From the NCBI GenBank assembly GCA_964394205.1, contig CAYMVS010000074.1:1-9951 (forward strand): 9,951 bases of DNA. Direction: 5' to 3'. This DNA is from HGM05190 sp964394205 (GTDB lineage Bacteria; Bacteroidota; Bacteroidia; Bacteroidales; Muribaculaceae). A model generated the notes under the pieces. That model ran no database searches. It was given only the letters and a program-made list of their open reading frames with translations, and was not told the origin of the DNA. Each line of letters starts with the position of its first letter. Position 1 is the first letter of the stretch. The position numbers and the translations under genes are program-made. This document shows, one piece after another, positions 1 through 6,691 of the stretch.

Positions 1-492
1 GAGGGTGCGCATGTTGTGGAGGCGGTCGGCCATCTTGATGAGCACCACGCGTATATCCTCGCTCATGGTGAGCAGCAGCTTGCGGAAGTTCTCGGCCTGT
101 GCCGATGCCCTGTCGCCGAATATTCCACCCGAGATTTTGGTCAGGCCCTCGACCAACTGGGCTATCTTGGGCCCGAAATGCTGCTCGATGTCGTCAACGG
201 TGTAGTCGGTATCCTCGACCACATCGTGCAGCAGCGAGGCACATATCGAGGTCGACCCCAGCCCGATCTCGCGGCTGGCGATACGCGCCACAGCGATCGG
301 GTGAAGTATATATGGCTCGCCCGACCGGCGGCGTATTCCCTTGTGGGCCTCCTTGGCAAACCGGAAAGCTCGCTCGATGATCTCCACCTTCTTGCGGTGG
401 TTGCTGGCAAGGTAGCCGTTGAGCAGGTCGCGAAACTCGGCCTCGACCATCTGCTCCTCCTCAAGGGGCGTTTTGTTATATTCAGCAGGCAT
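1..492 (-). CDS. rsh: RelA/SpoT-family (p)ppGpp synthetase/hydrolase, N-terminal part (cut by window edge)
   Basis: The minus strand encodes 164 residues before running off the left edge. This is the N-terminal HD hydrolase region of a long RelA/SpoT homologue, a cytoplasmic enzyme that makes and degrades the alarmone (p)ppGpp. HD-domain residues visible are H64 (in LHPIAVA), H89-D90 (in LLHDVVEDT) and D156 (in KMADRLHNMRT). The residues expected for Mn-dependent hydrolysis are therefore present, which favours a bifunctional or hydrolase-competent enzyme over a synthetase-only RelA. The conserved segment LTKISGGIFG is at 117-126. The synthetase, TGS and ACT domains would lie outside the window. 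ATG at 492 is chosen because an in-frame stop lies just upstream (504-502) and a promoter sits immediately before it. The gene is transcribed divergently from the susC-like gene. Whether it is the RelA or SpoT paralogue cannot be decided from this fragment. Confidence 0.95.
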   Translation of the reverse strand, partial: MPAEYNKTPLEEEQMVEAEFRDLLNGYLASNHRKKVEIIERAFRFAKEAHKGIRRRSGEPYILHPIAVARIASREIGLGSTSICASLLHDVVEDTDYTVDDIEQHFGPKIAQLVEGLTKISGGIFGDRASAQAENFRKLLLTMSEDIRVVLIKMADRLHNMRTL

Positions 493-509
493 ACTATCGT
501 TTTAAAACA

Positions 510-540
510 CAAAGGTACACAATTTCCCCGACATAACAAT
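510..540 (-). promoter_or_regulatory. Bacteroidota-type promoter for the RelA/SpoT gene
   Basis: Read on the minus strand, ATTG (540-537), 19 bases, then TACCTTTG (517-510) matches the Bacteroidota -33/-7 pattern TTTG-N19/20-TAnnTTTG in all but one base. The expected start of transcription is near 504, giving a leader of only about 12 nt before the ATG at 492. Assignment is by motif only. Confidence 0.65.
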
Positions 541-661
541 AACCCGCTCCCCCCTCGGGTCACAAACCCCATCCATCTGCCGGCATTAACATTAAACCGA
601 CATTTTTTGAGGCAAAAAAACAAATAATTTGTTAATTTGACAGAAAAAACACAATAAAATG

Positions 662-692
662 TTTATAGTTGTAAAAATTTGTTGTAACTTTG
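662..692 (+). promoter_or_regulatory. Probable promoter of the susC-susD-lipoprotein operon
   Basis: TAACTTTG at 685-692 is a full match to the Bacteroidota -7 box TAnnTTTG. TTTA at 662-665, 19 bases upstream, is a three-of-four match to the -33 TTTG. Transcription would begin around 699, leaving an unusually long leader of about 130 nt before the susC ATG. The -33 match is imperfect, which would fit an activator-dependent or specialised sigma-factor promoter as is common for SusCD loci, but that is inference. Confidence 0.6.
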
Positions 693-724
693 CGCCTAAT
701 TATTCTCAAAACGTTTCATCGGAT

Positions 725-778
725 ATGATTGATAAAACGGTCGCCCGGGCCGGCGTTTCCACGGCCCAGGGTTGTTAA
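725..778 (+). CDS. Possible 17-codon leader ORF upstream of susC
   Basis: ATG at 725 opens a frame encoding MIDKTVARAGVSTAQGC and ends with TAA at 776-778, about 50 nt before susC. It lies wholly in the predicted transcript and spans the GC-rich hairpin, so translating it would melt the stem. No strong ribosome-binding site is visible, as is normal in this phylum. A chance ORF is quite possible. I list it because position and structure coincide. Confidence 0.2.
   Translation: MIDKTVARAGVSTAQGC
744..771 (+). promoter_or_regulatory. GC-rich hairpin in the susC leader
   Basis: GGGCCG (747-752) pairs perfectly with CGGCCC (762-767) around a 9-nt loop. The stem can be extended by CCC (744-746) with GGG (769-771), leaving one bulged A at 768, for 9 G-C pairs in all. 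It stands out in otherwise AT-rich leader DNA. The following bases contain some T but no continuous T run, so it is not a standard intrinsic terminator. A role in leader-level control or RNA stability is possible but unproven. Confidence 0.5.
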
Positions 779-827
779 AATGCTTATATCTATTTATTTA
801 AATTTTTATGTCTAATTGTTTTTGTGT

Positions 828-3800
828 ATGAAAAAGCTGTTTCTATTACTTACGGCTCTTCTATGCCTGGCTGTGACATCTGTTGCCCAGACGATGTCAG
901 TTAAGGGTATAGTTGTAGACGGCTCGACTCAAGAGCCCCTCGCGGGTGCTACAGTCTTGCCTCTGGGAGGCGGCCAGGGCACTGCTACCGACATTGACGG
1001 AGCGTTCCAACTGACCGTTCCTGCCAATGTAAAGCAACTCCAAGTGTCTTATGTAGGCTACAAGACCGTGAAGGTTCCTGTACAGCCGCAAATCAACGTA
1101 TCACTTGAAGCCGACAACCAACTTGACGACGTCGTTGTGGTTGGTTATTCACAGAAAAAAGCCGGCTCGATTGTCGGCGCTGTATCAGTGGTTGGCTCGG
1201 AGACATTTCAAAACATCCCGACGGCGACCTTTGTCGACGCCCTCCAGGGTCAGGTGTCAGGCCTTAACATCTCCTCGGCCTCGGGTGACCCCTCGGCCAC
1301 AGAGACCTCTGTGCGCCTGCGTGGTGTCAACTCGCTGACCGCCGGCAACACCCCGCTGTTCATCCTCGACGGCGCCCCCGTCACCTCATCGGTGTTCACC
1401 ACCCTCAACCCCAACGACATCGAGTCGGTGACCGTGCTCAAAGACGCCGCCTCAATCTCAATCTACGGCTCGCGTGCCGCCAACGGTGTCATCGTCATCA
1501 CCTCAAAGAAAGGCAAGTTTGGCGAGAATGCCCGCGTGAGTGTCCGCGCCAACTACGGCTGGTCACAGATGGTGCCCGACAAGGTTGACATGATGTCATC
1601 AAAAGAATATGTGCAATACCGCGACTTGATCGGCCAGCCCGTCAATGACGAGATACGCAGAGCCGTCGACGTCTACGGCATCAACACCGACTGGCGCAAA
1701 GAGACCTTCAACAGCTCGGCTCCCACCTACTCTCTCGAGGCAGCCATCAGCGGCGGCAGCGAGAACCTGAGCTACTATGTATCGCTCAACCACTATGAGA
1801 GCGACGGTATCATCGCCCAGAGCCACCTGCGCCGCGAGACCCTCCGTTTCAGCCTCAACACACGCGTCACCAACTGGTTCCGCTTTGGCCTCCAGAGCAA
1901 CCTCGGTTACCGCAAGAGCCAGCAGAACAGCGAGTCAAACGCTATCTATGACGGCGACGGCATCTATCGCTCAAACCCGATGTTCTTTGCCCGCACCGTG
2001 TTCCCCTTTGACTCTCCCTACTACTACACAATAGGCGAGGACGGCATGCCCGTCTATGGCGAGCGCGCCAAGTATCTCCACTTCTCCGACGCCATCACTC
2101 CCCAGGCCGTCTACGAGACCCGCTCTCCGTCACAGAGCAACGTGACCGCCAACGTCACTCTGATGGAGCAGATCACCCCCATCAAGGGTCTGGTGTTACG
2201 CGCCCAGCAGAATGTCGACGCCTTTGACTACCGCTATGAGGGCTACAGCTGGCCTCTGGATGTCATCGAGACACCCATGGGCGACCGCTATGACTGGGAC
2301 GGCCAGTTGACCGGCCGCGTCAGCGAGTCATTCCAGCGCTACACAGCCTTCACCTACACCAACACCGCCGAGTATAACCATCTCTTTGGCGACAAGCACG
2401 ATTTCACCGTCCTGTTGGGTCAGGAGGCCATCATCACCAAGTCAAACCAGTTTGGCGTTTCATCTAACGGCCACACCGACATCCGCCAGATGCTCCTCAC
2501 CCAGGGTATCGAGGTAGCGATGCGTAACCTCTCTCAGTCGATCACAAAATCGGCCTTCAACTCTTACTTTGCCAACGTAAGCTACAACTACGACTCAAAA
2601 TATTTTGTCGAGGGTACGATCCGCCGCGACGGCAGCTCGAAATTTGCCCCGGGCCACCGTTGGTCAACATTCTACTCGTTTGGCGCCATGTGGAACGCCA
2701 AGGCCGAGGCTTTCCTCAACCAGTACACCTGGCTTGACGACCTGCGCGTTCACGCAAGCTACGGTACAACCGGTAACTCATCGATCAGCAACTACATGTA
2801 TCAGGGTCTTGTCGGCTCGACCTCTGTGGCCTACAACGGTCATGGCGGCATGGGTGTCGCTCAGGCCGAGAACAAGGACCTCACATGGGAGACCGTCCGC
2901 TCGTTTGACCTCGGTATCAACTTCGGTTTCCTCAAGACCATCTCGGGTGAGATCAACTTCTACAACAAGGAGACAGTCGACATGCTGATGACCATCCCCT
3001 ACAGCTACACCACAGGCTATGGCGCCGGCTTTGGCAACATCGGCAACATGCGCAACACCGGTGTCGACCTCGACCTGCGTTTTGACATCATCAAAAACCG
3101 CGACTGGTACTGGGCAATCCGTGCCAACTTCAACTACAACCACAACGAGATCACCAAACTGTTTGACGGTCAGGACACCTACACCATCCCCAACACCGGC
3201 CAGCAGTATAAGGTCGGTCACTCGGCAGGCGAGTTCTTTGAGGTACGCTGGGCCGGCATCGACCCCCGCGACGGCCAGCAGATGTGGTATGACCGCGACG
3301 GCAACCTTACCAAAGTGTTCAACGAGGAGGAAGACGCCGTGCTCGTCAACAAATCGCTCTACGCCCCCTATTCAGGCGGCTTCGGCACCGACCTGCGCTG
3401 GAAAGGCCTCTCGCTAAAGGTTGACTTCAACTGGGCTGCCAAGAAGTACATGATCAACAACGACCGCTACTTCATCGAGAACAACAACATGGCCATGGAC
3501 CGCAACCAGATGACCTCGATGCTCAACGTGTGGACCACCCCGGGCCAGGTGACCGACATCCCTGCCGCCGACGGCCAGGTGCTCCAGTTTGACACCCACC
3601 TGCTCGAAAACGCGACCTACCTGCGACTGAAGACCCTCACCCTTCAGTACAACCTGCCCCAGAGCATCCTCAACACCCTGCGTGTCAGCAACATCGGCAT
3701 CCATTTCACCGGTCGCAACCTCTTCACCATCACCGACTACACCGGTTATGACCCCGAGCCCGAGTCAAACGTTGTTGCCTTCTTCTACCCCAACACCCGC

Positions 3801-3833
3801 CAATATGAGTTTGGTATTGAGGTTTCGTTCTAA
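828..3833 (+). CDS. SusC/RagA-family TonB-dependent outer-membrane transporter
   Basis: This 1001-residue protein is a SusC-like outer-membrane beta-barrel. It pairs with a SusD lid to import oligosaccharides or other large nutrients using TonB-ExbBD energy. A Sec signal peptide (MKKLFLLLTALLCLAVTSVAQ) is followed by a carboxypeptidase-regulatory-like beta domain (about 25-94, with DGSTQEPLAGATVL and VSYVGYKT). Next come a TonB-box-like segment DDVVVVGYS (100-108) and the plug (about 112-230), with FILDGAP, NPNDIESVTVLKDAASISIYGSRAANGVIVIT and SKKGK. The barrel fills the rest and ends EFGIEVSF, with the terminal Phe typical of outer-membrane proteins. A frame start at TTG 816 is possible, but ATG 828 gives the proper signal peptide and is preferred. 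Length is normal for the family. It is first in an operon, 33 nt before the susD-like gene. The ligand cannot be predicted. Codons in the first ~370 nt are notably less C/G-ending than the rest. Confidence 0.96.
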   Translation: MKKLFLLLTALLCLAVTSVAQTMSVKGIVVDGSTQEPLAGATVLPLGGGQGTATDIDGAFQLTVPANVKQLQVSYVGYKTVKVPVQPQINVSLEADNQLDDVVVVGYSQKKAGSIVGAVSVVGSETFQNIPTATFVDALQGQVSGLNISSASGDPSATETSVRLRGVNSLTAGNTPLFILDGAPVTSSVFTTLNPNDIESVTVLKDAASISIYGSRAANGVIVITSKKGKFGENARVSVRANYGWSQMVPDKVDMMSSKEYVQYRDLIGQPVNDEIRRAVDVYGINTDWRKETFNSSAPTYSLEAAISGGSENLSYYVSLNHYESDGIIAQSHLRRETLRFSLNTRVTNWFRFGLQSNLGYRKSQQNSESNAIYDGDGIYRSNPMFFARTVFPFDSPYYYTIGEDGMPVYGERAKYLHFSDAITPQAVYETRSPSQSNVTANVTLMEQITPIKGLVLRAQQNVDAFDYRYEGYSWPLDVIETPMGDRYDWDGQLTGRVSESFQRYTAFTYTNTAEYNHLFGDKHDFTVLLGQEAIITKSNQFGVSSNGHTDIRQMLLTQGIEVAMRNLSQSITKSAFNSYFANVSYNYDSKYFVEGTIRRDGSSKFAPGHRWSTFYSFGAMWNAKAEAFLNQYTWLDDLRVHASYGTTGNSSISNYMYQGLVGSTSVAYNGHGGMGVAQAENKDLTWETVRSFDLGINFGFLKTISGEINFYNKETVDMLMTIPYSYTTGYGAGFGNIGNMRNTGVDLDLRFDIIKNRDWYWAIRANFNYNHNEITKLFDGQDTYTIPNTGQQYKVGHSAGEFFEVRWAGIDPRDGQQMWYDRDGNLTKVFNEEEDAVLVNKSLYAPYSGGFGTDLRWKGLSLKVDFNWAAKKYMINNDRYFIENNNMAMDRNQMTSMLNVWTTPGQVTDIPAADGQVLQFDTHLLENATYLRLKTLTLQYNLPQSILNTLRVSNIGIHFTGRNLFTITDYTGYDPEPESNVVAFFYPNTRQYEFGIEVSF

Positions 3834-3866
3834 TCATTTACAACACAATCCCGACGAATAAAGAAA

Positions 3867-5399
3867 ATGAAAAAAATATTTCTATCATTATTGCTTGCCG
3901 GCAGCCTGTTGACCTCGTGTGATATGGACCTCAACCCAGCGGGTTCGATCAACGACAAAGAAGCCATCGAGACCGCCCGCGACTGTGAGCGCTACCGCAA
4001 CGGCATCTACAACAACATCCGCGCGCTCTCTGTCGGTCCCTACATCTACTACACAGAGATCCAGATGGACCAGTTCCTGGGCACCATCATGAACGGTAAC
4101 CGCATCGGCAATCTGTCAAACGGTGTCATCCTCTCGTCCGACACCGACATCGAGTCAATCTGGGGAGGCCTCTACGGCGCCATCGGCTCGATCAACTACT
4201 TCCTGCCCCGCGCCCAGGCCGTGCTCGAGAAAGAAGACCTGACAAACGAAGACCGCATCAACATCAACCACTATCTGGGCGATGCCTACTTTGCCCGCGG
4301 TTTCTTCTACTACTGGCTCCTCGACCACTTCTGCCCCGACTACAAGAGCGAGAACGAGCCCTACGGCCTCTGCCTTGTGACTGACTACGACCCCACCGCC
4401 GATAAGGCTACCTATCCCGGCCGCTCAAAACTGAGCGAGACCTACACTTTCATCGAGAAAGACCTCGACACAGCCTACACGCTGCTCAAGGAGTTTGAGG
4501 AACTGGGCACCGACGACAACGCCACCATGCTCACCCCCTACGCTCCCTACGTCAGCTCATACGCCGTGCGCGCCCTCCAGGCCCGTCTGGCCCTGCTCAA
4601 GAAAGACTATGCAACCGCCAAAAAGTATGCCGACGAGGTTATCCAGGCCGGCACATGGCGCCTGCAGGCTCGTCTGACCTATGCCGGCATCTGGAAAAAC
4701 GACCAGTCGACCGAGTTTATCTTCCGTCCGATCTCGTCGTCGGCCGAGCTCGGCATCTCCTCGACAGGCAGTGCATGGATCTCGACCAACCAGTATGCAG
4801 CCGACTATCTCCCCTCGGCCGACGTTGTCAACCACCTCTACGGCGACAAAGACTGCCGCAAGGACGCCTTCATCGGCAGCCGCGACCTGCTCAACGACGG
4901 TACATTCGTCTCGGGCGCGCCGACATTCGTCAAATATCCCGGCAACACCTCTCTCGACACTGACGACCCCCGCCTGCTCAACATGGGCAAACCCTTCCGT
5001 CTGTCCGAGCAATACCTCATCGCCGCCGAGGCATCCTACGAGCTCAACCTCGCTGCCGATGCCAACCAATATCTGTATGACCTGCGCCGTGTGCGCATCT
5101 CAGGCTACAAGCAGGAGATATTTGCCGGCACCGAGCTGCGCGACCAGATACGTCTCGAGCGTAACCGCGAGCTCATCGGCGAGGGTTTCCGCATGAGCGA
5201 CCTGCGCCGTTGGGGCTTAGGCTTTGAGCGCAACTCGACCTACACCAACATCCCCGGCATCGACGACATCCTCGTGCAGGCCGGCCTGAACGTGACCTAT
5301 CAGCCCAACGACTACCGTTACACCTGGCCCATCCCGGCATCGGAGATGCAGGTTAACCCCCAGCTCACCGGCCAACAGAACCCCGGTTACAGAAAATAA
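3867..5399 (+). CDS. SusD/RagB-family nutrient-binding outer-membrane lipoprotein
   Basis: A 510-residue surface lipoprotein that caps the SusC barrel and binds its ligand. The signal peptide ends in the lipobox LLTSC with Cys18 as the lipidation site, followed by DMD, acidic residues that suit surface export. Family hallmarks are in order: LGDAYFARGFFYYWLLDHF (137-155, the TPR-like helical core), RLSEQYLIAAEASYELN (378-394), LRDQIRLERNRELIGEGFRMSDLRRWG (424-450) and the C-terminal WPIPASEMQVNPQL then QQNPGYRK (487-510). Length is typical. It lies 33 nt after the SusC-like gene and 44 nt before the third lipoprotein gene, consistent with one transcript. No starch-specific signature is claimed; the substrate is unknown. 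Confidence 0.95.
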   Translation: MKKIFLSLLLAGSLLTSCDMDLNPAGSINDKEAIETARDCERYRNGIYNNIRALSVGPYIYYTEIQMDQFLGTIMNGNRIGNLSNGVILSSDTDIESIWGGLYGAIGSINYFLPRAQAVLEKEDLTNEDRININHYLGDAYFARGFFYYWLLDHFCPDYKSENEPYGLCLVTDYDPTADKATYPGRSKLSETYTFIEKDLDTAYTLLKEFEELGTDDNATMLTPYAPYVSSYAVRALQARLALLKKDYATAKKYADEVIQAGTWRLQARLTYAGIWKNDQSTEFIFRPISSSAELGISSTGSAWISTNQYAADYLPSADVVNHLYGDKDCRKDAFIGSRDLLNDGTFVSGAPTFVKYPGNTSLDTDDPRLLNMGKPFRLSEQYLIAAEASYELNLAADANQYLYDLRRVRISGYKQEIFAGTELRDQIRLERNRELIGEGFRMSDLRRWGLGFERNSTYTNIPGIDDILVQAGLNVTYQPNDYRYTWPIPASEMQVNPQLTGQQNPGYRK

Positions 5400-5443
5400 T
5401 GCAGCGTTTGTATTAACCACAATTAATTCAACAGACTACAAAT

Positions 5444-6373
5444 ATGAAACTTAACAAAATATTCGCCATCTGTCTCGCGGCCCTCACCCTGACGGCTTGC
5501 TCCGATGATGACGATAAGAAAGAGTTTAACTCCAATGCCGGCGTGACTGTCCAGATGGAAGACTCGGAGATTTCGGTTATGGAAAACCTGGGTCTCTTTG
5601 ATGTGCCCATCGTGGTCAACGGTGATGCCAACGGCTACATAGAGGTAAACGTCAAAGTCTATGACGGCACCATCAACAACGACGATGAGGAGCCCGCCAT
5701 CAACGACGCCCACTTCTTTGTAACATCGACAAAATGCTACATCAACCCCGACTCAAAGACCGGCAACATCGAGATCCGAACCCAAGACTTCCGTCTGCCC
5801 CAGAAGACACGCTCGTTCACCGTCACCATCGAGAGCGTCAAGGGCGCCACTGTGCAGGGTAACGCCACGACAACCGTCTACATCCTCGACAAGGGTACAT
5901 CACCCGAGTTTGCCGAGCTCCTGACCGGCGAGTGGATCATCTCTTACATGGACTACAACTCAGAGACCGGCAAGTACGACATACCTCGCGCCGACCGCGG
6001 TGTCGCCCTCATCGTCGACCAGGCCAAGATGACCTTTGAGATCACCAACTTCACCAGCTTTGGCTTTACCCTGCCGTTGGTCTACGAGTTTGACGAGGAG
6101 ATCAACTATGGTGACGTTGCCATGCGCCTTGGCGCCGTGCTTGGCGGTCCGTTCAACTTTGGCGAGGAGTATGGTCTGTGCAACATGTGCTTGAAAGACG
6201 TCACCCTCAACAAAGACAAAGGCAGCACGCCCGGTCAGTGGAACAACAAGTACAACGCTGTCAAGTTTGGCAAGACCGAGTTTGGCGCCAACGTCGTAAG
6301 ACTCGAGAACGGCAATGCCATCGGTGTCTACACATCATGGAGCGACATTGTCCTGACCCACATCGTTAGATAA
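5444..6373 (+). CDS. Probable surface lipoprotein in SusE/F position, Calx-beta-like N-terminus and lipocalin-like C-terminus
   Basis: This 309-residue protein has a lipoprotein signal peptide with lipobox LTAC (Cys19). SDDDD follows directly, closely matching the acidic lipoprotein export signal of Bacteroides, so it is probably exposed on the cell surface. Residues about 34-149 alternate beta-strand patterns (VTVQMEDSEISVMENLGLFDVPIVV, then RSFTVTIESVKGATVQGNATTTVYI) and resemble an Ig-like or Calx-beta fold. Residues about 157-309 begin LLTGEWIISYMDY and look like a small beta-barrel or lipocalin-like domain; this fold reading is by pattern only. A CxxC motif (C246-N-M-C249) lies in the second half. 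The gene is last in the susC-susD operon and ends in tandem stops TAA TAG, upstream of a terminator. By position it may be a ligand-binding accessory to the SusCD complex, as SusE/F-type lipoproteins are. I do not recognise a named family. Confidence 0.8.
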   Translation: MKLNKIFAICLAALTLTACSDDDDKKEFNSNAGVTVQMEDSEISVMENLGLFDVPIVVNGDANGYIEVNVKVYDGTINNDDEEPAINDAHFFVTSTKCYINPDSKTGNIEIRTQDFRLPQKTRSFTVTIESVKGATVQGNATTTVYILDKGTSPEFAELLTGEWIISYMDYNSETGKYDIPRADRGVALIVDQAKMTFEITNFTSFGFTLPLVYEFDEEINYGDVAMRLGAVLGGPFNFGEEYGLCNMCLKDVTLNKDKGSTPGQWNNKYNAVKFGKTEFGANVVRLENGNAIGVYTSWSDIVLTHIVR

Positions 6374-6435
6374 TAGTTTGATGAAAGAAACATATCTAAG
6401 CAAGTAATAGACAACAGAGAATTTTGCACCTTCAG

Positions 6436-6470
6436 GCGAGCCGCCCCGCGACGGGACGGCTCGCTTTTTT
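6436..6470 (+). terminator. Rho-independent terminator of the susCD-lipoprotein operon
   Basis: GCGAGCCG (6436-6443) pairs with CGGCTCGC (6457-6464). After one C/A mismatch, the inner CCCG (6445-6448) pairs with CGGG (6452-6455) around a 3-nt loop. Six T residues follow at 6465-6470. It stands 63 nt after the lipoprotein stop codon and separates this operon from gdhA. Confidence 0.93.
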
Positions 6471-6495
6471 ACCCCACATCAAAAATTGCCCGAAT

Positions 6496-6527
6496 GTTGG
6501 AATAATCGACAAAATGTTGTACCTTTG
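6496..6527 (+). promoter_or_regulatory. Bacteroidota-type promoter for gdhA
   Basis: GTTG at 6496-6499 (three of four against TTTG), 20 bases, then TACCTTTG at 6520-6527, a full TAnnTTTG match. The -7 box has the same sequence as that of the RelA/SpoT promoter. Transcription would start near 6534, giving a leader of about 158 nt. Motif-based only. Confidence 0.6.
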
Positions 6528-6533
6528 CCAACG

Positions 6534-6691
6534 ATTTCACGATAATCAAGACAAAACGTCTCTCCCGGCCCGCTTTTGCGTCACTTTTTGCCTTTTTATT
6601 CAGAATCACCCGTCATCCCCTCCTCATTTCGTGCAAGACAATTCATGCTATAACGGACAATAATTATTTTTAAGGTAAAAACAGATTTATT
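6534..6691 (+). promoter_or_regulatory. Long untranslated leader of gdhA
   Basis: If the promoter at 6496-6527 is correct, about 158 nt precede the gdhA start. The stretch is rich in pyrimidines at about 6557-6600, with T runs at 6585-6589 and 6593-6597. It holds only a weak stem, CGC-TTTT-GCG at 6571-6580. I recognise no known riboswitch class. The open frame at 6424-6663 crosses the terminator and promoter and is not credible as a gene. Confidence 0.35.

Larger units (their letters stand above)
493..827. other. Divergent intergenic region between RelA/SpoT and susC-like genes
   Basis: This 335-bp gap holds the RelA/SpoT promoter near its left end. A mixed spacer follows, and then a strongly AT-rich stretch at about 600-680 leads into the susC promoter. 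The right part is the susC leader (about 699-827). No tRNA, small conserved protein or operator dyad was recognised in the spacer between the two promoters. The open frame at 162-623 on the minus strand and the one at 16-627 on the plus strand are shadows of RelA/SpoT that extend into this gap. Confidence 0.6.

Noticed and set aside
162..623. 153-residue minus-strand frame crossing the RelA/SpoT start
   Set aside because: It is out of frame with the conserved HD-domain protein and crosses its promoter, so it is a shadow.
16..627. 203-residue plus-strand frame
   Set aside because: It runs antisense to RelA/SpoT, whose minus-strand frame is clearly conserved.
628..639. Possible second promoter -7 box in the AT-rich spacer upstream of susC
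   Set aside because: TAATTTG here is one base short of TAnnTTTG and no fitting -33 box was found; the 685-692 box is better.
816..827. Upstream TTG start (816) for the susC-like gene
   Set aside because: It would add four residues before a standard MKK signal peptide; ATG 828 fits the family better.
6424..6663. 79-residue plus-strand frame between the lipoprotein gene and gdhA
   Set aside because: It spans the terminator stem and the gdhA promoter, and shows no domain or codon pattern of the host.
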